Shown in pieces: positions 10,740 through 20,456 of a stretch of DNA of 64,000 nt. The DNA comes from Cucumis sativus. Lineage: Eukaryota; Streptophyta; Magnoliopsida; Cucurbitales; Cucurbitaceae. The stretch spans positions 7,254,001 to 7,318,000 of the forward strand of contig NC_026655.2 of assembly GCF_000004075.3 (NCBI RefSeq), given 5' to 3'. The position numbers were made by a program, and so were the translations under genes. The notes below the pieces were generated by a model. The model had not been told where the DNA came from and did not search any database. It saw only the letters and a program-made list of their open reading frames with translations. Within the stretch, counting starts at the first letter, position 1. The number at the start of each line of letters is the position of its first letter.

Positions 10740-13700
10740 ATCAGTTTCATTTTTTGCACTTTACATCCCTATAAATTTCTCAATTAACACTTCCATTATT
10801 CCCACTCTATTTATTTATTAATTTTATTTGTGGTATGTGGAAACTTAAATTTTTGCATGGCTTAGATTACAACCACTCTCAAGTTATAATTAATCATGCA
10901 TCAGTATAATTAAACAACTCGCATTTAACTTGTTTCATATAAACTGATATAGAAATTTTTACTATATTACCACCTACTCTCTCTCTCATTTTCTTATATT
11001 CTGAAAACAACGAGAAGGAAGGAATATATATTTGTTTCATTTGGGTAATTACTTGGAAAAATAGTTGTGGTGTTATTTAAACACAAAGAAATGCAAATTA
11101 AATTTATGTAGTAATAATTGAAGTATTGTAAGAAAAATAGATAATAATTAAAAGGAAAATTGAAAACATTTAGGGTGAATTGGTGTGTTGTATGTTAATA
11201 ATTTAGAATAAATAAACAGAAATATTAAAGAGGGGTCCGATGAGTGATGTGTGGAAGAGATAAATGAGTTGATGATCATATTTTTATTTTGATTGGGAAA
11301 AGAAAGAAGTCCCGTTTTCGTGGATTACCAACAGCTGTAGCCAACAAAAATAAGCCACGTAACACTCACTTTTCAACACCCTGTGACTGTAGCCTTCTCT
11401 CTCTCTCCATGCTCACACGCCTACCATTAATTGGTTCCTTTGACTAACTCTTTTTTCTTTTATATTTTTGCCAATTCATCCTTTTTTTTCCACACCTCAT
11501 ATTTCTTTCCCTAATCTTCGCATAACTAAATCTAATTATTGATCAAAATTTTAAATTTAGTAAGTAAGTATCTTATCATTACATGTTATTATGATATTCA
11601 TCTTATATTCATATTAGTGATAATATATTGAATTGATCATAATATACCTTTAATATTATTACGTAGAAATTTTACTGTTTTAGGTTTGGATTTGTTTTTT
11701 TTTCTAAATACAATAATAAATAATAATGAGTGAGAAATTAAAATAGAAGAAATAATAATGAAGGAAAAGTATTTGTGGGTGTAAAGAGTTGGGTGTTTGC
11801 CGAAATTTAGGAACATTTATTGTTGCAAGCAATCGATATTTAGTTTCTTTCTTCATTAATTTCAATATAAGCTTTTTAGGTTTTTCCCTTTTCTATTTTT
11901 TTTTTTCTTTGTTTACGAACTTAGGAATATTGGTACTTTTGTTTTCACCGTGAAAACAAAATATGAGATTAATATTATTTTTTAACTTCACAAAATAACA
12001 ACATTATTAACTTCATTACTGTGGTTTAGATTACTATGGCCATGTGGTTGGATAACCACTTCCTTCACTACATTTGTTGATTTGATATGTATTTTTTCTT
12101 TAATAACAAAAAAAAAGTAGTATTCGTGACTTAGTTTTAAAAAGGAAAAACAAAATGATTACCTTGAATAAATTTCAAAACCTTCACCGATTGTCATCAC
12201 ACAAAAGATATCTCTTGAAAGTAAAAACCCATGAAGAAGATCATCTTAATTCTTAAAATGCAGGGTGGAGTAGTAGTTTTGATGATCATAGTTGGATAGA
12301 AAAGTTATTTAATTTAGAGTTGAAAATGATTAAAATTATGGGTTAGCCTACAATGTTCCACATGCAGGAAACATTCATTTTATTTAATCAACCTATAATA
12401 TACTTAATTAATAAATAAAGAAACCCTAATCTGTTCATGGTTTTATCTAATCATAAAAAGAAAGATTATGCTTTACTTTAAAAAAACCAACCATATGTGT
12501 TATTTGAATCATTATATGCTTAGGTTCATGACTGAATATATAATTACCCAAAAGAGCAACCTACGTGTCAAGATTGATTACACACAATTAATTTTAAATT
12601 GAATAGATGCCATTTGAAAGATTTCCTACTTTCTAATTTGAGTAGCAGTTCAAATTTTCCCACCAAACATAATATAAAAATTGATATACACAATTGTTTA
12701 TTATAAAGTGCTGACTTAGCTATATTTTAGCTAAAGGTTACATATTTTAATAGTGAAATAAGATATGAGATCCATGGATTGTGTGGTGAGAGCCCTAAGA
12801 ATCCTATTTTCAAATTATCTTACTTATTTTTTTCTTTAGTATATATTATAAAAAAAAAACCAATAAGTTGGATCTCAGCAATTGATCAGCATTCATATCC
12901 TTTCTTGTGGCTACTAGAATATGTCTCATTTTATATAAGGTTAGCCTGTACTAGTAGTTGAGGTGTAAATTATAAATAAATTTAATTTTGTGAATAATAT
13001 AAATAGGTAAATTTTATTTAATTGTATTTTTAATTTTATAGAACACAATTATTGATGCATTATTTCTGTTAAATGAATAGTTTTTGTATACGTTTTGATT
13101 GTATTGTCTAGTTGTAATATAAGTGTCTCAATGATTCATTCATATATACTTTTTTAATCAGTAGGTTTTGTTTAATTAAAAAGTGCTTTTAAATTAGAAT
13201 AGAAACAAAATTAGAACCGATTATGAATTGTTTTTTAGGGTACTGAGATTTGATGCATGAGGTTGTCTTAATGAAGACTTCGGTTTGTTTCTACGTTGAA
13301 TGCTCCAAAAACTGTGCAATATATGTAAATCTGCATCAAATTATTTGTACTTGTTAAACATTTAGAAAAGTTAAGATATGAGAATGTTTATTAGACTTAT
13401 ATATATGTTATTAATTTTGAGATAAACTTATTTGTTATTTGATAATATTATTATAAATATTGAGATTAGAGGTTTGATTTCCTCCACGACTCTACGTATA
13501 TACAATAATATAAAAGTTTAATAATATTTTTTTTTTGTTTAACTTAATTTGTTACGCCACACTATTATTATAGGTGCAGAAAGAGACTTGATCATTGTAG
13601 AGAGCATATCTATATGTTTTATTATTATTATTGCTATGGTGATTTGAATTGGCTTTTATTTATTGAATGAGAAGTTAGAGTGGTGGCTACATTATGTGAC

Positions 13701-15227
13701 TACAAAAGAAATAAAATAGTTTGGTTACCTTTGGGTGATTACTAGGGTTTAGATTTTTACTTATTCAATTAAAGAGGTAGGGAACCGAATCATATTTTTA
13801 ATATATATGTATATTATTTGAGTGATGTAGATTGATTTTGGTTAATTTAAGAAGGATAAAAGTACATTATGCAGACTCTGTTGATGTTATTAGTTTTAAA
13901 GTTTTGTCGACATTTCAATACTTTTAATAATATTTCTTTTTTTACGAATTTGATATCAACGTAAAGAGTGGGTGAGTCAATATTTTAAATATATGAAACA
14001 AATGAATGCATAGGAGATTGGAGTTTATTATTAACAAAAACAAATTCATACACCAGTTGTTAATGTTAGTATGAGGATTAAGAGTTGTTTAATTTTATGT
14101 AATTTTTAAATACAATAAGATTAAGAAGTACACCCTTTGGAAATTCGTGTGATTTCAGGAGACCCCTAAAGAAGGGCCGATAATGTGGCCCAAAAGTGGT
14201 ATGAACCAATTATGGCCCATATTTGAGTGAATCAAACATTGCTACACATTTCTTTCTTTCTTTCTTGTAAGTCTTTCCTTTTTAGAAGTCACTATGAAAA
14301 TTTGATATCTATCGCATAATTCTTCATATTTTACAGCATGCAGTGTACATTCCTCATATTTTTAATGAAGTTCATTAATTAATATCTATTTGGAAATCTG
14401 ATTTTGCAAATGTTGTTCAGTCTTTTAAATTTTAATTAAACTTTATTTAATAGATAAATATGGCGTTCTTTTGGATTAACATTATTATGACAACAAAGAA
14501 CAGAAGAAAAAGACAGAGGAAGGTGTAAAGATTAATGAATGATTTGGATATGTTGATCATATCGGCAATCCAAACTGATGGTTCTGTTTTATCTTTCCAT
14601 TTCTTCTTCCTTTTATGGATTTTAATGATTCTGTTCAGAATAGAGTCCAAATTCCATACCAATCGCTCAACAAATTACAACTTTAGGATATGGTTTGTTT
14701 TTGCTCAATTTAAGAAACAATAATTTCACATAGATATTTATGATTTGATTAATGGATTTTAAAAACTATAATTCACATCAATATATCATCACTCGTTGGC
14801 CTAAGTTTGATCCAATTTAATGCTAATATTTGCACACATGAGTTCAAGAATAAATTTAATCTCACTCAAAGTTCAACCAAATCAAAAATATAATTTGTTG
14901 ACATAAACACTATGGATAGATAAGACCACACCTTTATTTTTTAGTAGATTAAAAAGCTTAAAAGTTAAAAACAACCACTACTACAAATTTGATGTACAAA
15001 CTTAATGTAGAGCTTGAAATTTGAATTCGAAATCTCTTGTCCACATATAGATACAGGTGTCAGTTGAGCAAAATTTATGTTGGCCAGCTTATACAACTTT
15101 TACAAATTTTAAAAATCATAAATTACAAACTTTCAATTCTAAAAAATTAATAATATTATTGATGAATATTGTGTTTTTTGAGCCTATTAAAGAGAGTCCA
15201 AATTTCATGTTTCGTGAAAAATAATTT
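10740..15227. other. Intergenic DNA between the MYB and wound-peptide genes
   Basis: I see no gene. Open frames such as 12779-12961 and the opposed pair at 14447-14723 are short, AT-biased and unlike any known family. The stretch is rich in poly-A/T tracts and simple repeats. GGCCC motifs occur at about 14176-14210 (aagggccgat, gtggcccaaa, atggcccata), a site II-like cluster without an assigned gene. Confidence 0.5.
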
Positions 15228-15452
15228 TTTGGGAAATTACATAAAATGACAAAAACATTTAGAAAAAAACTGCTCATGACACTTTTTTTTTTCCATATTG
15301 GGAATATAACAAAATTAGTGATATCTGATGGTAATCATAGAGTTATCGATTTTAAAATTTGCTATTTTTGTAATTTATAAAATATAGTGACATGGACCCT
15401 ATTATCATGCATTTTTTTTTTTTGTTATTTTTGCAAGAGTCATTTTCTTAAT
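15228..15452. mobile_element. MITE-like relic, family shared with 25025-25245
   Basis: The stretch shares an ordered series of words with 25025-25245: a 'tttgctattttt/tttgctactttt' core, 'gtgacatggaccctattatc' against 'atgacataaatcctattatc', then 'gttatttttgcaagagtcatttt' against 'gttatttttaaaaacgtcatttt'. The beginning (acataaaatgacaaaaacat) roughly matches the reverse complement of the end. The copies are non-coding and worn, about 220 bp long. A dispersed non-autonomous DNA element is the simplest reading. Confidence 0.5.
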
Positions 15453-16045
15453 GGGCCTTGCCCATAATCTTATTCTAAATCTAAAATTATAAATATTTTT
15501 CTTAATAGACAATGTCAATCGAGATATCATTTTTCTTGATGGACCTTGTCTGTGATCGTTTTTAGTCTTTGTCTCTCAAGAAACCCTAAACCCATCAAGA
15601 AACCCTAATCTCATCAAGAAATTCTAAACCCATAAAAAATCCAAAACAAATATATTAATTTTTTTTCGATGATGGTCATACATTGCAAGTTAAATCAAGA
15701 AAATTCATCCCTTGATGGTCTTTATCCATCAAGAAAACCTAGCTAACTTGATGGACATTATTGTCGGTCAATTAATATATAATCCTTGATGTTTATTATC
15801 TAACGAGAAATGTTTTTTTTAACGTTTATAGATCACTAACAAAACTAAGAAAACTTTGTCCATCAAGAGAATCAATAATCCACATATATTTTTTTTTACG
15901 TTTTTCATATTTCTTCAATAAAATAAATGGACTTTTGTTGACATACATGACCGTCAAGATAAACATTGTACTAAAAAAAATATTTTTCTTGATGATCATT
16001 TGTCATGATCATTAAAAAGTCAAAATTTGCATGCGTCAAGAAAGA
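15440..16045. repeat. Bidirectional array of TTTCTTGATGGAC / GTCCATCAAGAAA motifs
   Basis: About a dozen variants of one short motif lie in both orientations with irregular spacing. Examples are tttttcttgatggaccttgt near 15531, cccatcaagaaaccctaatc near 15591, tcatcaagaaattctaaacc near 15613, ttgatggtctttatccatca near 15713, acttgatggacattattgtc near 15757, gtccatcaagagaatcaata near 15858, cttgatgatcatttgtcatg near 15986 and gcgtcaagaaagatc near 16033. Several continue into a shared 'acATTGTC' tail. There is no coding potential. Clustered subterminal motifs in both directions are typical of the ends of CACTA, hAT or Mutator-like transposons; which one is unknown. Confidence 0.6.
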
Positions 16046-16503
16046 TCAAATTTATAGTAGTAAGTAACTCTGAATCTCCCAAAGCTCCCAAATTCTTAAG
16101 ATTTAAGTCCTCAAACTTAAAAATAAAAATACATAACTATGAGAAGATTCACCAAGCTCTTGAAGACTGTAGTCATTTGAACATAGAAACATTATTCTAA
16201 GACTTGTTGAATCAAGCATATACACTTTACATAAGATGATAAAACAGTAGACATGGAGCCACATCTGCATCCTGATGTGTTACTTTAGATTACATTGAAG
16301 GAGAAGGTGAGAATTGTTGAGTTTGTTATTTTAATTATTGGTAACTTAATAATGCTGAAGAGGGTATGAACAAACAAGAGGGTGCTTTAATTATTTATTT
16401 GAAACAGAAATGAGGGTTAATTAATTTGATTACAAAAATGATTTTTAAAGAGTGTGACGTGGCGAGGTCTGTTGTCCTTATCCATAAAGCGTTATAACAA
16501 GGA

Positions 16504-16509
16504 ACACGT
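16504..16509 (+). promoter_or_regulatory. G-box upstream of the first wound-peptide gene
   Basis: CACGTG in the context gaacacgtgtcatt, about 200 bp upstream of the ATG at 16712. G-boxes are common in jasmonate, ABA and light-responsive plant promoters, including wound-induced genes. This is a sequence match only. Confidence 0.4.
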
Positions 16510-16711
16510 GTCATTAACATGGTCCCACCAATTGCCCCTAGTTTTTCTTCCAAAAATCCGCCGTTTAAATCAAATCCCACTCCTCAACCCTCAACGCCGC
16601 TTGTTTCTTCTCTTCCAATCACTCCTCTTAAACCTCCAACTTCAACCACACCCATATCAATTTCTGTTTCCCTTACCTTACACCATATGTGACCCCTACA
16701 CTTTACAAGGA

Positions 16712-16918
16712 ATGAAAGATCCAACGCTGAAGCAAGAGCCCATGTTGGAGGGCCCCTTGAGAGATCATCACCACCACCATCATCGTCGTCGTCATCATTC
16801 AGAATCATCCTCAAATCAGACGGCGGTTCCGGTAGTGCTGTCGAAGGCGGAGCAACTTAAACGGGCTGAGGAGTCTTTAAGAACGGTTATGTATTTGAGC
16901 TGCTGGGGCCCTAACTAA
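16712..16918 (+). CDS. DUF3774 / wound-induced polypeptide (WIP) family protein, atypical N-terminus
   Basis: A 68-residue product. The C-terminus RAEESLRTVMYLSCWGPN is the hallmark of the plant wound-responsive DUF3774 (WIP) family, so the family call is firm. The usual N-terminal motif of the type RAWxxAASVGVVE, present in the next gene, is missing. It is replaced by an acidic/proline stretch and a run of six His followed by RRRHH (residues 19-29), coded by a cac/cat/cgt simple repeat. I chose the ATG at 16712. The same frame is open upstream to 16454, but that part reads as leader or promoter sequence and includes a G-box. The biochemical role of the family is poorly known; members are induced by wounding and linked to immune responses. 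A related gene on the same strand starts at 18461. Confidence 0.75.
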   Translation: MKDPTLKQEPMLEGPLRDHHHHHHRRRHHSESSSNQTAVPVVLSKAEQLKRAEESLRTVMYLSCWGPN

Positions 16919-18328
16919 GCGATCAACTGCAAAGTCAAAGCTGCTACGTCAACAACACAAATGGAGTAGTGGAGATTAGTGAATTAAGGGGTCTGAAATG
17001 TGAATAATCAGATGAATCTACTCCATTGCTAATTAGATAACAAAATGTGTCTACAACGACCTTTGCATTTCCAAGAAAACTCTACCTAGACCGACGTCGT
17101 TTTGACGCTACAGTATTGTAAATATCCCTTTATTTTATTATTATTTTTATTATCTTTCTTCCACCTCTTCCATCAATAAAACATATGTCAATTGGAAGAA
17201 ACTTCATATGTGAATCATTTTGTGTAAATTGCAAAAATAATTTTGATAGTTACAATTATAACTTTAAGACTTTCAATTTTATAAATTTAACCATCACAAA
17301 CTGTTAACTTTCAATCAATTTAGACCTTTAAACCTTACATATATATAAGGTTCAATTTTAATTATTATGTATGGATCCAATTTTCTATTTCTTTTCCGTT
17401 GAAAGTTTATTAAGAGTGTAATGACAACTATGACATATTTTAGGAGTGCTTTTTTATAATTTACTATTCTTTTTAGTACACCAATTCCTGGAATGTGTTA
17501 TTTAGAATCTCTACAAGTTTTCAATAATCTACCAAGAAAATTTATTTCCAACTTTTGATTGCTTTAATTATGTATTAGTACAATGGCTTTTAAGTTTTAA
17601 CACGAATGGAGCAATTTTCAATCACCTATACTAACTTAACAAAATCTACCCTTATTACATTTCTTTCGTCTGTTAAATAATTTTAGTTTCAGTGGTGATC
17701 GAAGTTTTTCCTGATCATAATCCATCGAACCTAACTTATAGTGTTATTTAGTATGTACTAAAACTAAAATTACCACATAGCCTGTCAACTTGCACACCCA
17801 CAACCCCCATTTTTGTGCTTTAGTTGGCTCCCATTTTTGTGCTAATTGTTAACTACAAGAATCACATTTGCTTTCTTTTCTTTCATCTGCTAAATATTGT
17901 TCGAGCTCATGACCTACTTTGAAATATTTGAATATGAAAAAAATTTGGGTTGAGTGGATCATTCTCCATGAGTAACTTGCCCTCTCCTTACTCTTCTTTA
18001 CTATTAAACTTCTTAGTTATATGTAGTATGTTCGCTAAAATAATACATATAAATAATACATATATATATAGTTTCAAAAATGAATTAAGGAAAGATTAGG
18101 ATAACGTTTAATGTGGATTAACATTAGAAGAGAAGGTTGGTGCATGGTATCTGACAAAATTCATTTCAGACAAATACACCGTCCTTCCCATTCTCCCCTT
18201 CCCCCACTCTAAATATAAAATAAACCGCCAATGGTAAGAGAAACAAACCAGGGATTTTATATTTAAATAATTCTTCGATAATCCCAAAAACCACTAATTC
18301 CTATCCTGAAAGTGATGCTATTTTGTCT
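16919..18328. other. Spacer between the two wound-peptide genes
   Basis: No gene recognised. The first few hundred bases should hold the 3' UTR of the upstream gene (ccatcaataaaacat with an AATAAA-like signal at about 17171-17180). The remainder is AT-rich with ordinary poly-A/T tracts. Confidence 0.5.
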
Positions 18329-18340
18329 TTATATATAAGC
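18329..18340 (+). promoter_or_regulatory. TATA box of the second wound-peptide gene
   Basis: TTATATATAAGC lies about 120-130 bp upstream of the ATG at 18461, a good match to the plant TATA consensus at a suitable distance for a short 5' leader. Confidence 0.6.
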
Positions 18341-18460
18341 TTAGAAGAAAAAAACAGAATTCCCCTTATCCACATTTTAACAAGTTGAAGAAGAGCTTAG
18401 TGACTCTAAGTGAGAGATCAGTTGAGTTGAGATTATTTTTGGTGGCAAAAGAAAAAAAAA

Positions 18461-18733
18461 ATGAGCTATTTGAGGAGAGCTTGGATGGGTGCGGCTAGTG
18501 TGGGTGTGATGGAAAGTAGCTACGCCAGTAATGATCAGTACTTCGTTTTTCAGTCCAAGCTCCAGCAGTTTCAGCAGAATGGCGAAGGCAAGGCCGCTCA
18601 GGAACTTGGCGCCAGAAGTAGCTTTCACAAGTATGGAAAAGGTGGAGAAGGAGGAAGAAGAGGAAAGGAGATTCATAGGGCTGAAGATTCTCTTCATAAA
18701 GTCATGTACTTGAATTGTTGGACACAAAGCTAG
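18461..18733 (+). CDS. DUF3774 / wound-induced polypeptide (WIP) family protein
   Basis: A 90-residue, single-exon product with both ends of the DUF3774 family. RRAWMGAASVGVMESSY at residues 5-21 corresponds to the conserved N-terminal RAW...AASVGVVE block, and HRAEDSLHKVMYLNCW near the end matches the C-terminal RxEESLRxVMYLxCWGP block, though it closes with TQS instead of GPN. The middle is basic and Gly/Glu-rich and probably disordered. The ATG follows an A-rich leader and a TATA box about 120 bp upstream. It lies about 1.5 kb downstream of a second family member on the same strand, so the pair is a local tandem duplication that has since diverged. Family members are wound- and pathogen-responsive; molecular function is unclear. 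Confidence 0.88.
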   Translation: MSYLRRAWMGAASVGVMESSYASNDQYFVFQSKLQQFQQNGEGKAAQELGARSSFHKYGKGGEGGRRGKEIHRAEDSLHKVMYLNCWTQS

Positions 18734-20040
18734 CTGAATAATTACCCACTTGATCTTCTGTTTATGCCTAATTAAACAACTACAGTATTAATTCAATTAA
18801 TCTTCTCTATATCTCCTTTTTTTTTTCTCTCTTTTTGTATATTATATTTCTGTTTTGATATTTCAGTCTTAGGTTGTATAATACAAATTACAGTGAAAAG
18901 TTATTTCAACAATCTTACGAGTATATACACAGTGCAGTGCTTTAAATTGTTAAAAGAATTTGTGTTAGGAAAAAGAGATGTTTTATCTCATTAAACTAGT
19001 ACAGTCTTCAAAAAAATCATTCCAACAATAATCAAGATTTAGCTCTTTTTTCCTGGACCCATAACAAATATTTGAACAATTTTATAAGACAAAAACTCAA
19101 AAACAGTACTTCTAACATTTTTTTCTTTCTTTTTTTTTGTTTGGTGGTTTGTGTGACTCATTTTCAAGTATGTAATAAAAAAACTCGTAATCTTAGAAGG
19201 ACGATAACATGAGTTTAACTCAACTCACACTCTATTTTTTTTGAAAACAAGAGATTGGAGGTTGAATTGCGGAGAGAAAGGAAGCTAATGTAAGGATAGG
19301 GAATAAGAGGAAGGACGATGTAAAGAAGCAGCACAATGAGTTTGAGGAATTGGGCCACACTAAAAGTTGATGGGCCAAATAGTTCCAGGCCATTGGGGGA
19401 GCAACTTAGTGCTGAGTCCGGCCCAATAGAAAAATGAAGAGAGATAACAACAGATGAGAAAAGAAAAGATGGGAAAGAGGTAGATGAGAATAAAGAAATA
19501 GGGGATGCGAAATTAGGGAGAGAAGAAGAAATGGAATCTAACATCATCATCATGATGGCTGCGCCATGGAGCTATCAAAATTTACTTTTAAAAGAAAAAG
19601 AGACAAAAAAAAAAAGATGAAACTCAAAGGTAGCGTCCAAAATTAATTAAAAAATGAAATAAAATGTGTTTTTATAAGAAAAGAAGAAAAAGAAGAAACA
19701 AAAACTCATGCTATTCTCATTTCTTATTCGTATGGGTTGATGAATTCATACCAACATCGTGATTCCCCCATTTCACCTCTTTCTTCAATTTCATCATTTC
19801 CTCTCCCTTTCTTTTCTTTCCTCCATTAACTCATTATTAATTACTAACTCTCTATATCTCTATCTATATCTCTCTCTACCCTATCTTTCTTTCTTTTTTT
19901 CTTTTTTTACATTTACATCCAAATCCTCTCTCCTATCTCCTATTTCCTTTTTCCTTTTTCCTTTCATTTCTTTTTCATATTCTTAATTTTTCTCCCTTGG
20001 TGGACTTCTTGACCCCATCCATATATCCACAAAATTCATA
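18734..20040. other. Spacer with a site II-motif cluster and pyrimidine-rich leader-like DNA
   Basis: Four GGGCC/GGCCC-type motifs lie at about 19349-19425 (ttgggccac, atgggccaa, ggccattgg, cggcccaata), which resemble TCP-bound site II elements. From about 19759 to 19995 the plus strand is strongly pyrimidine-rich, as plant 5' leaders often are. A minus-strand frame at 19215-19553 has one strongly hydrophobic stretch (VAQFLKLIVLLLYIVLPLI) but resembles no family I know and spans the promoter-like motifs, so I do not call it a gene. Confidence 0.4.
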
Positions 20041-20190
20041 ATGCACCCAAGCAACTACATGCTCGAGGCTTGCTGCCACCTTTGTATTCTAATTTGTACT
20101 CATTGCCTTTGTTTTGGGCGTGGTAGTGGGATTACAAAGCAAGCAAGCAATGGCTCCTTTCCCCATAATGGCATTTTTCAAACCCACTAA
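20041..20190 (+). CDS. Possible 49-residue cysteine-rich small ORF
   Basis: ATG at 20041 to TAA at 20188-20190 gives a 49-residue peptide starting MHPSNYMLEACCHLCILICT, with seven cysteines spaced within its first half and a polar tail. It follows about 240 bp of pyrimidine-rich sequence resembling a plant 5' leader, and lies downstream of a site II-motif cluster. Base composition is more balanced than in the surrounding spacer. I recognise no family. It may be a small peptide gene, a non-coding transcript, or chance. It converges on the minus-strand STP gene, whose stop is at 20457. Confidence 0.3.
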   Translation: MHPSNYMLEACCHLCILICTHCLCFGRGSGITKQASNGSFPHNGIFQTH

Positions 20191-20456
20191 GCTCGTCAAA
20201 TCAATAGCATGAAGAAATTATAATAATACAAAAATTACATTCATTGTATTTATCCTTCTAATCATAAAAGTCCATTCACATTCATTATCTCAACTAGTTC
20301 TTCATAAATAAAATCAAATTCCATCATTTCACACTTAATTACACAATCTAAAATGTAATTGACAAATTGATATTTGATATGTGATGTTCATAGTGTCCAT
20401 CCATCTTCACTAAGGAAAACAAAATATATATATTCCCAACAATTATAATGACCATT

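Noticed and set aside
16454..16711. Upstream extension of the first wound-peptide frame (86 more codons)
   Set aside because: It reads through a G-box and leader-like DNA, has odd Leu/Pro/Gln-rich composition and no family likeness. The ATG at 16712 gives a product of more normal size.
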